Position numbers and translations under genes: made by a program. The notes under the pieces were generated by a model. The model did not search any database and had not been told where the DNA came from. It saw only the letters and a list, made by a program, of their open reading frames with translations. Shown here piece after piece: positions 1 to 6,891 of a stretch of 7,510 nt of DNA; position 1 is the stretch's first letter; every line of letters starts with the position of its first letter. Origin of the DNA: a bacterium (GTDB taxonomy: Bacteria > Omnitrophota > Gorgyraeia > Gygaellales > UBA12090); the NCBI GenBank assembly GCA_004299495.1, contig SCPY01000230.1:1-7510 (forward strand), in the 5' to 3' direction.

Positions 1-1335
1 CTTTGATTTTACCGATACATGGGGATCAAACAATTTAACTATCTCTTTCTTAACTAACTTATCAGAAAAATCCTTAAACATATCCTCAGGCATATCTTTT
101 ATGGCGATGCCGTTATCAGTAGAGTATTTTACTAATCTTCCAATAATAGTATGAGCTTCCTTAAAAGGAATTTTCTTATCCACAAGATAATATACTAAAT
201 CGGTAGCGTATAGTGATTCGTCCTTCAAATGTTCCGCTATTTTTTCCTTGTTAAATTTCAGGGTTTTAATCAGGCCTTCCAATATATTTAATTCATTCGA
301 GACTACCTCAAACGAGTTAAATAGAGGCTCCTTGTCCAGCTGCATATCTCTATTATAGGTAAGAGGCAGCCCTTTCATCATAGTTAAAACGCTTACCAGA
401 TTACCATACAACCTGCCCGCATACCCGCGAATTAACTCCAGAGCATCAGGGTTCTTTTTCTGCGGCATGAGTGAACTGCCAGTGCAATAGGCATCATCTA
501 TCTCAATAAAATCAAATTCCTTGCTTACCCAGATAATCAAATCCTCACCTAATCTAGACAAATGCATAGCAACGAGAGACAGAGCGCTGATAACATCAAT
601 CACAAAATCCCTGTCGCTGACAGAATCAAGAGAATTAACCGTCGGCCGCAGTTTACCGATCTTATTAAAGCCTATCTCTTTTATATACTTCCTTGTTTCT
701 ATTTTGTATCTATCCGCAAGGATAGGTGTGCCGGCAAGCGCCCCAGCACCCAGGGTGATATTCATATTTTTAGCAATAAAATCCAATCTAGATCTATCTC
801 TGCGTAACATTTCTACATAGGCGGATAAATAATCTCTCAAGAACACGGGCTGAGCGTGCTGCATATGCGTAAACCCAGGAATAATTATCTCTTTATTATC
901 GCTTGCCTTATTAATAATAGACTTAATCACTCCATCTAAATATTTAACCAAACTATAGATAGACCATTTAGTATAGAGTTTTGTAGCAAAGATAACTTGA
1001 TCATTCCTTGACCTCGCCGTATGAAGTTTTAAGGCTAAATCGCCCAATCGTCTTTCTAAAATATTTTGAATATTTGTGTGAATATCTTCAACTTTTAAAT
1101 CAGGCTTAAATCTACCGCTGTCAATATCGCTTAAGATTTCTTCCAATCCGTTCCATAGATTATGCGATTCACCTTCTGATAAATAACCACTCCTTTCTAA
1201 AATATCCACATGAAACATTGAACCTAAAACATCTGCTCTCGCAAGCTTTTGATCGTATTGGATGGATTTGGTAAATTCCTCTACCAATGGATCTGTTTTT
1301 TTGCTGAATCTCCCGCCCCATAATTTCTTGGCCAT
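1..1335 (-). CDS. argH: Argininosuccinate lyase, C-terminal end cut by the window edge
   Basis: Cytoplasmic enzyme of the last arginine step, splitting argininosuccinate into arginine and fumarate; fumarase/aspartase superfamily. Translating from the ATG at 1335 gives 445 codons open to base 1. Family landmarks appear in order: LWGGRFS at residues 5-11, HTARSRNDQ at 105-113, GFTHMQHAQP at 154-163, LGAGALAGT at 195-203, NSLDSVSDRD at 234-243, and the lyase signature GSSLMPQKKNPD at 286-297, whose serine pair (287-288) holds the catalytic base. The visible end, FDPHVSVKSK, matches the stretch just before the usual C-terminal GGT motif, so only about 15-20 residues should be missing from a roughly 460-residue protein. 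One small oddity is MQLDKEP at 331-337, where the family usually has QEDKE. The start lies 10 nt after the argG stop, with a weak purine-rich ribosome site (GAGAGAAG) across the junction. GC is about 37%, lower than the genes upstream. Confidence 0.97.
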   Translation of the reverse strand, partial: MAKKLWGGRFSKKTDPLVEEFTKSIQYDQKLARADVLGSMFHVDILERSGYLSEGESHNLWNGLEEILSDIDSGRFKPDLKVEDIHTNIQNILERRLGDLALKLHTARSRNDQVIFATKLYTKWSIYSLVKYLDGVIKSIINKASDNKEIIIPGFTHMQHAQPVFLRDYLSAYVEMLRRDRSRLDFIAKNMNITLGAGALAGTPILADRYKIETRKYIKEIGFNKIGKLRPTVNSLDSVSDRDFVIDVISALSLVAMHLSRLGEDLIIWVSKEFDFIEIDDAYCTGSSLMPQKKNPDALELIRGYAGRLYGNLVSVLTMMKGLPLTYNRDMQLDKEPLFNSFEVVSNELNILEGLIKTLKFNKEKIAEHLKDESLYATDLVYYLVDKKIPFKEAHTIIGRLVKYSTDNGIAIKDMPEDMFKDFSDKLVKKEIVKLFDPHVSVKSK

Positions 1336-1345
1336 ATTCTTCTCT

Positions 1346-2515
1346 CTATTTCTGAAACGGCATACCGAATATCCGGATGAACCCTTCTGAAAGCTTCTGG
1401 TCAAATTTGTCTTTTGCCGAATAGGTAGCCAATTCTTCCCTATATAAGGAATGCGGAGATTTCCTACCCACAACGGAACAGCTTCCCTTATACAGCCTAA
1501 GCCTGACCGTCCCGCTTACGTTTCTTTGGGTTTCTTCTATGAACTTATCCAGGGCAATCCTTAATTTGGAATACCATAAGCCGTAATAAATAAGCTCGGC
1601 GTATTTTAAAGACACCCCTTCTTTATAATGCGCGGTTTCGCGATCCAATACTAACGCCTCCAGTTCCCTGTGAGCGTAATGTAAAATAGTAGCCGCGGGC
1701 GCCTCATATATCTCCCGGGACTTGATGCCAACCAGCCTGTTCTCAATCATATCGCTTCTGCCTATCCCATGGGTTGAACCTAGATTACAAAGGATGTCAA
1801 TCAGCTTAAGCGCGTCATAACCCTTGCCGTTTACCTTCTTGGGAATCCCCTTGTCAAATTCTATCTCCACATAAGCCGGCCTGCTTGGCGCGTCTTCAGA
1901 GGAATTAGTCCATTGATAGCAATCTTCCGGAGGCTCTATCCAGGGGTCTTCCAGTATCCCAGACTCAATGGAAACCCCCCATAAATTCTTATCCAGGCTG
2001 TAAGGCTTTTTCTTGGTAACATCGATGGGGATTTTCTTTTTGATAGCATACTCAATCTCTTCTTCGCGCGATTTAAACTCCCAGACCCTCACGGGCGCGA
2101 TAATTTCTAATTTCGGGTCAAGAATCTGTGCTGTGACCTCAAAGCGCACCTGGTCATTGCCTTTACCGGTGCATCCGTGGGCAACACTTGAGGCCTTTTC
2201 TTTATGTGCCACCTCCACCAGGTATTTGGCAATCAACGGCCTGCCCAAGGCGGTAGCCAAAAGATATTTACCCTCGTATATCGCATTCGCCTTAAGCGAA
2301 GGGAAAATAAAATCCTCCACAAACTCCTTACGCAAATCCTTAATATATACTTTGGATGCCCCGCCGATAAGGGCGCGCTTTTCTATCTTTTCAAAATCCT
2401 CCCCCTGGCCTAAATCGGCAATAAAACAAATTACCTCATAGCCTTTGTCCTTAAGCCACTGCACCGCGCACGATGTATCAAGCCCTCCGGAATAAGCTAA
2501 TACGACTTTTTTCAT
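1346..2515 (-). CDS. argG: Argininosuccinate synthase
   Basis: Cytoplasmic enzyme condensing citrulline and aspartate with ATP, giving argininosuccinate, AMP and pyrophosphate. The 389-residue product is close to the usual 400 and looks complete. The N-terminal ATP pyrophosphatase loop AYSGGLDTS is at residues 7-15. It is followed by EGKYLLATALGRPLIAK at 81-97, HGCTGKGNDQVRFE at 113-126 (citrulline and aspartate contacts), NLWGVSIESGILEDPW at 177-192, and GSTHGIGRSDMIENR at 246-260. The C-terminal SYRE-type region ends in a short FGMPFQK tail. The start codon has a good ribosome site (GGAG, 7 nt upstream). The stop is TAG. The gene lies 22 nt after argF and 10 nt before argH, so cotranscription is likely. 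It consumes the citrulline made by ArgF and feeds ArgH. GC over the 600 bases I counted (1381-1980) is about 47%. Confidence 0.98.
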   Translation of the reverse strand: MKKVVLAYSGGLDTSCAVQWLKDKGYEVICFIADLGQGEDFEKIEKRALIGGASKVYIKDLRKEFVEDFIFPSLKANAIYEGKYLLATALGRPLIAKYLVEVAHKEKASSVAHGCTGKGNDQVRFEVTAQILDPKLEIIAPVRVWEFKSREEEIEYAIKKKIPIDVTKKKPYSLDKNLWGVSIESGILEDPWIEPPEDCYQWTNSSEDAPSRPAYVEIEFDKGIPKKVNGKGYDALKLIDILCNLGSTHGIGRSDMIENRLVGIKSREIYEAPAATILHYAHRELEALVLDRETAHYKEGVSLKYAELIYYGLWYSKLRIALDKFIEETQRNVSGTVRLRLYKGSCSVVGRKSPHSLYREELATYSAKDKFDQKLSEGFIRIFGMPFQK

Positions 2516-2522
2516 CCCAATT

Positions 2523-2526
2523 CTCC
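2523..2526 (-). promoter_or_regulatory. Shine-Dalgarno sequence of argG
   Basis: The message reads GGAG followed by 7 nt and then ATG at 2515. This is the clearest standard ribosome site in the left half of the operon and supports the chosen argG start. It lies wholly in the 22-nt gap after the argF stop. Confidence 0.75.
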
Positions 2527-2537
2527 GACCGTTAAAT

Positions 2538-3461
<924 letters not shown>

Positions 3462-3468
3462 TTAATGA

Positions 3469-3509
3469 GCACATAACTTAGCGAACGAAGTGAAGCTAAG
3501 TTATCGTGC
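3469..3509. repeat. Stem-loop 1 (AT-rich hairpin, copy A, next to argF start)
   Basis: The arms 3469-3482 (GCACATAACTTAGC) and 3495-3509 (GCTAAGTTATCGTGC) pair over 14 bp with a single bulged C at 3505, around a 12-nt loop. It is followed on the plus strand by GTGCGAATTATCCCG. It matches stem-loop 3 over most of its length with one loop indel. In the message the hairpin ends 7 nt before the argF ATG. Confidence 0.85.
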
Positions 3510-3520
3510 GAATTATCCCG
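3506..3520. repeat. 15-bp direct repeat, copy 1
   Basis: GTGCGAATTATCCCG, identical to 3617-3631, 111 bp away. Each copy directly follows an AT-rich hairpin on the plus strand. The heptamer GTGCGAA also occurs a third time at 3656-3662, after stem-loop 4. Confidence 0.9.
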
Positions 3521-3575
3521 CCGAATGCGCCAAAATTATGTAACAGAATTTTGGCGCAAGCTTATGAGGCGGGAT
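3515..3575. repeat. Nested palindrome: outer 8-bp stem around stem-loop 2
   Basis: The outer arms ATCCCGCC (3515-3522) and GGCGGGAT (3568-3575) are exact complements. Inside them sits a second perfect 11-bp stem: GCGCCAAAATT (3527-3537) with AATTTTGGCGC (3547-3557), around a 9-nt loop. The right outer arm can alternatively pair its CGGGAT (3570-3575) with ATCCCG at 3626-3631, so two mutually exclusive folds are possible. Confidence 0.85.
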
Positions 3576-3577
3576 GA

Positions 3578-3618
3578 ACAGCATAACTTATGGAACGATA
3601 GCGAACATAAGTTGCTGT
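3578..3618. repeat. Stem-loop 3 (AT-rich hairpin, copy B)
   Basis: ACAGC (3578-3582) pairs with GCTGT (3614-3618), and AACTTATG (3585-3592) with CATAAGTT (3606-3613), with an AT bulge at 3583-3584 and a 13-nt loop. It is a diverged copy of stem-loop 1. Where copy A pairs G3481-C3496 and C3482-G3495, copy B pairs T3591-A3607 and G3592-C3606, so the stem is kept although the bases changed. Confidence 0.85.
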
Positions 3619-3631
3619 GCGAATTATCCCG
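3617..3631. repeat. 15-bp direct repeat, copy 2
   Basis: GTGCGAATTATCCCG, identical to the copy at 3506-3520. Its ATCCC (3626-3630) can pair with GGGAT at 3571-3575, or with GGGAT at 3698-3702 inside the end of argD. Confidence 0.9.
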
Positions 3632-3633
3632 AA

Positions 3634-3655
3634 GCCTGCCTACCGTCAGGCAGGC
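3634..3655. repeat. Stem-loop 4 (GC-rich hairpin)
   Basis: GCCTGCCT (3634-3641) and AGGCAGGC (3648-3655) form a perfect 8-bp stem with a 6-nt loop. GTGCGAA follows on the plus strand, as after the other hairpins. No T tract follows on either strand, so it is not an intrinsic terminator. From memory, similar CCTGCC/GGCAGG hairpins recur in candidate-phylum genomes; I cannot check this here. Confidence 0.8.
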
Positions 3656-3662
3656 GTGCGAA

Positions 3663-3683
3663 GTAAATTTCGCAGAAATTTAC
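3663..3683. repeat. Stem-loop 5 (perfect 9-bp stem)
   Basis: GTAAATTTC (3663-3671) and GAAATTTAC (3675-3683) are exact complements around a 3-nt loop. It lies 6 nt from the end of the argD stop codon and is the first structure met after argD in the message. Confidence 0.8.
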
Positions 3684-3689
3684 GAGCGC

Positions 3690-4880
3690 TTACGCAAGGG
3701 ATGATTTGCTTAGCGCCCTATCTAAAATATTGACCGCCCTATCTATCTGTTTCTTCTCCACATTCAGCGCCGGGAGCAGCCTCAAAACATTACCTTGAGC
3801 GCAATTAATCAACAACCCATGATTAAGGCATTCCTCCACAATCGGCTTTCCTTCTATCGCCAACTCCACTCCAAGCATTAAGCCGATACCCCTGATTTCT
3901 TTTATAGCCTTATGCCGGCCGGCCAATTCTAACAAGCTTTCTTTTAGATAGCCGCCCATCTTCCGAACGTTGGCTAAAAGCTTTTCTTTCTGAATCGCCT
4001 TTAACACCGCGAGCGCCGCTTTAGAAACCAGCGGGCTGCCCCCAAAAGTTGAGGCGTGTTTTCCGGCGGTAAGAATATCCGCCATCTCTTTTTTAACTAT
4101 CATTACCCCGATGGGAAGCCCTCCGCCGAGCGCCTTTGCCAGCGTTATTACATCCGGAGCAATCCCATAATGCTCGTAGGCAAACATCTTTCCAGTCCTG
4201 CCTATCCCGGTCTGCACCTCGTCAATAATCAGGAGCAATTTCTTTTCGTCACAAAGTTTTCTTATGGAAACTATGTAGTCTTTATCCGCGACATTAATCC
4301 CGCCCTCACCCTGGATCAGTTCAATGATGACCGCAACTGTCTTTTCGGTTACCGTCTCTTTAAGCGCCTTTATATCGTTAAAGGGGACGCTGCGAAAACC
4401 CGCGGGAAGCGGCTGGAACCCTTCCTGGTATTTGCTCTGTCCGGTCATAGTTAAAGCCGCCAGGGTCCTGCCGTGAAAGGAATTCTTAAATGAGATTATT
4501 TCGTAGCGGCCGTCTTTGCTGCCATAAGCCCGTGCCAGCTTTACCGCGGCCTCGTTTGCCTCTGCCCCGGAATTGGCAAAGAATACTTTCCCCGGAAATG
4601 CCCAATAAATAAGCTCTTTGGCTAACCGCGCCTGCTGAAGGGAAAGATAATTATTGGGCAGATGAATAAGCTTTCCTATCTGCTCCCTAACCGCTGAAAC
4701 AACCTTGGGATGGCAATGGCCAAGGGCGCTTACTCCCCAGCCCGGGAAAAAATCCAGATATTGCCTTCCGTCAACATCCACCAGCTTCATACCCTTTCCC
4801 TTAACAAAGATAAGCGGAAGCCGGCTATAGGTGGGCATAATATAATCTTGATATGCCTGAAATACTTCTTGTTTCTTCAT
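3690..4880 (-). CDS. argD: Acetylornithine aminotransferase (class III, PLP-dependent)
   Basis: Converts N-acetylglutamate semialdehyde and glutamate to N-acetylornithine and 2-oxoglutarate in the cytoplasm; many relatives also serve the lysine pathway as DapC. The 396 residues are full family length. FFPGWGVSALGHCHPKV is at 44-60, the PLP-phosphate loop FANSGAEANEAA at 101-112, NSFHGRT at 133-139, QGEGG at 190-194, and the cofactor aspartate D220 in IIDEVQTGIGRTG (218-230). The Schiff-base lysine is K249 in TLAKALGGGLPIG. The preceding motif reads ELIQGEGG where EPIQGEGG is usual. The start is 4 nt after the argB stop with no clear Shine-Dalgarno, so translation is probably coupled to argB. 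The last codons (SSLA, then TAA) fall in sequence resembling the start of the neighbouring repeat unit, so this end may be repeat-derived. Confidence 0.97.
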   Translation of the reverse strand: MKKQEVFQAYQDYIMPTYSRLPLIFVKGKGMKLVDVDGRQYLDFFPGWGVSALGHCHPKVVSAVREQIGKLIHLPNNYLSLQQARLAKELIYWAFPGKVFFANSGAEANEAAVKLARAYGSKDGRYEIISFKNSFHGRTLAALTMTGQSKYQEGFQPLPAGFRSVPFNDIKALKETVTEKTVAVIIELIQGEGGINVADKDYIVSIRKLCDEKKLLLIIDEVQTGIGRTGKMFAYEHYGIAPDVITLAKALGGGLPIGVMIVKKEMADILTAGKHASTFGGSPLVSKAALAVLKAIQKEKLLANVRKMGGYLKESLLELAGRHKAIKEIRGIGLMLGVELAIEGKPIVEECLNHGLLINCAQGNVLRLLPALNVEKKQIDRAVNILDRALSKSSLA

Positions 4881-4884
4881 ATAA

Positions 4885-5739
4885 TTATTTCACGATTTCC
4901 GTGCCGATGCCTTCTTTGGTAAAAATCTCTAAGAGAAGCGCGTGGGGAATCCTGGCGTCTATAATGTGGGTTTTCTTAACCCCCCGCTCTAAAGCCATTA
5001 TTGCCGACTTCACCTTGGGGATCATCCCTTCCTGTACCGCTCCCTCATCAATAAGCCCTCTTGCCTCATCCACAGTCAATGTGGAGATAAGCGAACCCGG
5101 GTCATCCGGAGAACGCATAATGCCGCGCACATTAGTAAGAATTACCAGCTTCTCGGCCGAAAGGCTCACTGCGACGCTTGAGGCCACGTCATCGGCGTTA
5201 ATATTGTAGAGCTTGCCGTCCTTACCTCTGCCTATTGGGCAAACCGCGCAGACCGCGTAATCTTTCATCTCAGTCAATAACGGCTGCGCGTCAATAAACT
5301 CAACCTCTCCCACAAAACCCAGGTCTCTTGCCTCCTGTTTCTTGCGGGCTGAAATTATACTCTGTTTTCCGGCCCGAAACCCCACCGCCCTGGCTCCTAA
5401 TTCCTGCAGTTCGGATACCAGCATCTTATTTAACTTATTTAATTCTTCCTCTACGATGGCCAGGGTCTTCTCGTCGGTAACCCGCATGCCGTCCACAAAA
5501 TCGGTCTTCATGCCTTCGGCCTTCATCCTTTCCGAGATATTCGGTCCGCCCCCATGCACCAGGATAGGGCACAGCCCCATATAGCTTAAAAAAACTATAT
5601 CCTCTAATACCCCGGCCCTAATCTTTTCATCTCCCAGAATGCTTCCTCCGTATTTTATTACCATCGCCTTACGGTGAAATTCTTTGATATACGGCAGGGC
5701 CTCAATCAACACATCCGCTTTCCTAATCGCTTCTTCCAT
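4885..5739 (-). CDS. argB: Acetylglutamate kinase
   Basis: Phosphorylates N-acetylglutamate with ATP to N-acetylglutamyl 5-phosphate, usually the controlled step when ArgJ recycles acetyl groups. The 284 residues have the amino-acid-kinase fold. KYGGS is at 29-33 (catalytic lysine K29), HGGGP at 62-66, GMRVTD at 84-89 with the substrate-binding arginine R86, NINADD at 179-184, GMIPKVKS at 238-245 with ATP-contacting K242, and IPHALLLEIFTKEGIGTEI at 264-282. The N-terminal helix before KYGG (KADVLIEALPYIKEF, 7-21) is the segment that arginine-inhibited hexameric enzymes carry and the arginine-insensitive E. coli type lacks, so feedback inhibition is plausible. Small departures are KYGGSIL for KYGGNAM and LTNVRGI for LTDVxGV. 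The gene starts 15 nt after argJ behind a strong ribosome site. Confidence 0.97.
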   Translation of the reverse strand: MEEAIRKADVLIEALPYIKEFHRKAMVIKYGGSILGDEKIRAGVLEDIVFLSYMGLCPILVHGGGPNISERMKAEGMKTDFVDGMRVTDEKTLAIVEEELNKLNKMLVSELQELGARAVGFRAGKQSIISARKKQEARDLGFVGEVEFIDAQPLLTEMKDYAVCAVCPIGRGKDGKLYNINADDVASSVAVSLSAEKLVILTNVRGIMRSPDDPGSLISTLTVDEARGLIDEGAVQEGMIPKVKSAIMALERGVKKTHIIDARIPHALLLEIFTKEGIGTEIVK

Positions 5740-5741
5740 TA

Positions 5742-5747
5742 CCCCTC
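5742..5747 (-). promoter_or_regulatory. Shine-Dalgarno sequence of argB
   Basis: The message reads GAGGGG, then TA and the ATG at 5739. The site lies inside the 15-nt gap after the argJ stop and supports this argB start. Counted from the core GAGG, the spacing is about 4 nt, slightly short. Confidence 0.65.
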
Positions 5748-5754
5748 GTTTCGC

Positions 5755-6891
5755 TTAATTATATCCCGCGTTAATCTTCACATACTCAGGCGTCAAGTCC
5801 GAAGTAAGCGCCGTCGCCTTGCCCGCGCCTACCCTTAAATCCACCTTTACGCTTACGCTCTTCTTCTTTAAGGAAGAGCACTGAATGCCTATCTGCTTGC
5901 CTGCCTCAATCCTCGCCGCTCCCACCGCGGCCACTATTCTGCCTAAATTACGATTTTCACCATAAACAGCGGCCTTAAAAAGATTAGAATTAGCTATTGA
6001 AAAGGCGGCTTTTTGTGCCTGGGTGTCATTCCTGGCTCCGGATACGGCGATAGTGATAAATTTTGTCGCTCCCTCGGCGTCTGAGATTATCATTGCGGCT
6101 AAACGGCCGCATACCTGCTTTAAGGCGGACTTAAATTTCAAGAAATCCTTCTGCCCTGCCTTTAATATCCTATTTCCCGCCAGGCCATTGGCGAGAATAA
6201 TCACGCTGTCGTTAGTGCTCATACAGCCGTCAATACTGATGGCGTTAAAAGAGCCGTCCACCGCTTCCTTTAATGCCTCCTTAAGCGCATGATATTCAAT
6301 CGCGGCGTCAGTAGTAATAAAACAAAGCATAGTGGCCATCTGGGGCATAATCATACCCGCGCCCTTTGCAATCGCCCCGACAGTTATTACGCAATCGCCC
6401 GCGGAAAATTTTTTAGTTAACGCCTTAGGCCTGGTATCAGTGGTCATTATGGCATACGCCGCCTTAGAGCCCTGCTTTCTATCTAACGAGCCGGCCAACT
6501 TTGGTAATGCCTTTTTAATCCTTGCGAAATCCATCTGCCTGCCAATAATACCGGTAGAAGCCACTAAAACCTGCGTTTCTCTTAATCCCAATAATTTCGC
6601 GGCATACCCCGTGGTATTACCGGCAACCCGCAAACCTCTTAGGCCGGTATAACAATTCGCGTTAGCGCTATTTACCACTATTGCCTGGGCCTGGCCGCCT
6701 TTAAGATGCTTCTTGCAAATTTCTACCGGAGCGGCCGCAAACCTATTCCTGGTAAACAACCCGCAGGCAACTGCCGGAACTTCTGAATAGATAAGAGCCA
6801 AGTCAAGCCGCGCGCCCTTCTTCAGGCCGCAAGACAGCGCCGAAGCCTTAAATCCCTTTGCCAGGCAGATAGCATTGTTGTCTAATCTCAT
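5755..6891 (-). CDS. argJ: Glutamate N-acetyltransferase / ornithine acetyltransferase
   Basis: Moves the acetyl group from N-acetylornithine to glutamate, giving ornithine and new N-acetylglutamate and closing the acetyl cycle. Some family members also use acetyl-CoA and so start the pathway; the sequence alone does not decide this. The 378-residue precursor cleaves itself into two chains. The site is visible as KGAGMIMPQMATML, with cleavage expected between A186 and T187; T187 (codon 6331-6333) becomes the nucleophile. The oxyanion-hole motif STGIIG is at 112-117, FTRNRFAAAPVEI is at 46-58, and NSANANCYTG is at 74-83. The C-terminus INAGYN departs slightly from the usual INADY-x-T ending. 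The ATG overlaps the argC stop as ATGA (4 bp), so translation is probably coupled. No argE or argA is seen in the window. Confidence 0.97.
   Translation of the reverse strand: MRLDNNAICLAKGFKASALSCGLKKGARLDLALIYSEVPAVACGLFTRNRFAAAPVEICKKHLKGGQAQAIVVNSANANCYTGLRGLRVAGNTTGYAAKLLGLRETQVLVASTGIIGRQMDFARIKKALPKLAGSLDRKQGSKAAYAIMTTDTRPKALTKKFSAGDCVITVGAIAKGAGMIMPQMATMLCFITTDAAIEYHALKEALKEAVDGSFNAISIDGCMSTNDSVIILANGLAGNRILKAGQKDFLKFKSALKQVCGRLAAMIISDAEGATKFITIAVSGARNDTQAQKAAFSIANSNLFKAAVYGENRNLGRIVAAVGAARIEAGKQIGIQCSSLKKKSVSVKVDLRVGAGKATALTSDLTPEYVKINAGYN

Larger units (their letters stand above)
3462..3689. repeat. argD-argF spacer: cluster of nested palindromes, apparently a duplicated composite element
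   Basis: This 228-nt gap holds no reading frame that I would call a gene. It contains five stem-loops (listed separately) and the 15-bp direct repeat GTGCGAATTATCCCG. In message orientation there are two units that open with TCATCCC and close with GGGATAATTCGCAC, each followed by an AT-rich hairpin of about 39 nt. One unit runs from about 3704 to 3617, overlapping the end of argD, and the other from about 3577 to 3506. Each unit is itself a palindrome (ATCCC...GGGAT) with other palindromes inside it. No run of T follows any stem on either strand, so these are not intrinsic terminators. I do not recognise a named repeat family. It looks like inserted repetitive DNA, but a structured leader acting on argF cannot be excluded. 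Confidence 0.8.

Noticed and set aside
1..1335. argH as a pseudogene
   Set aside because: My translation of all 445 codons has no stop or frameshift, and all catalytic motifs are present; it is only cut by the window edge.
2013..2441. 142-codon open frame on the plus strand, antisense to argG
   Set aside because: It lies wholly inside a well-supported gene, resembles no protein I recognise, and fits the chance open frames opposite a biased coding sequence.
3506..3631. CRISPR-like direct repeats
   Set aside because: There are only two copies of a 15-mer, 111 bp apart, with palindromic and mutually similar sequence between them; this is not a repeat-spacer pattern.
3634..3683. Rho-independent terminator after argD
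   Set aside because: Stem-loops 4 and 5 are strong, but no T run follows either on the minus or plus strand.
3462..3689. Riboswitch or T-box leader controlling argF
   Set aside because: No known aptamer or T-box motif is visible. The region is explained better by duplicated palindromic units, and the real operon leader should be upstream of argC.
3462..3689. Insertion sequence remnant
   Set aside because: No transposase-like peptide in any frame, no long terminal inverted repeats bounding the region, and no clear target duplication.
4056..4454. 132-codon plus-strand frame opposite argD, and similar frames at 521-820, 4853-5209, 5342-5584, 6023-6292 and 6332-6652
   Set aside because: All are antisense shadows of conserved arg genes, without ribosome sites or recognisable domains.
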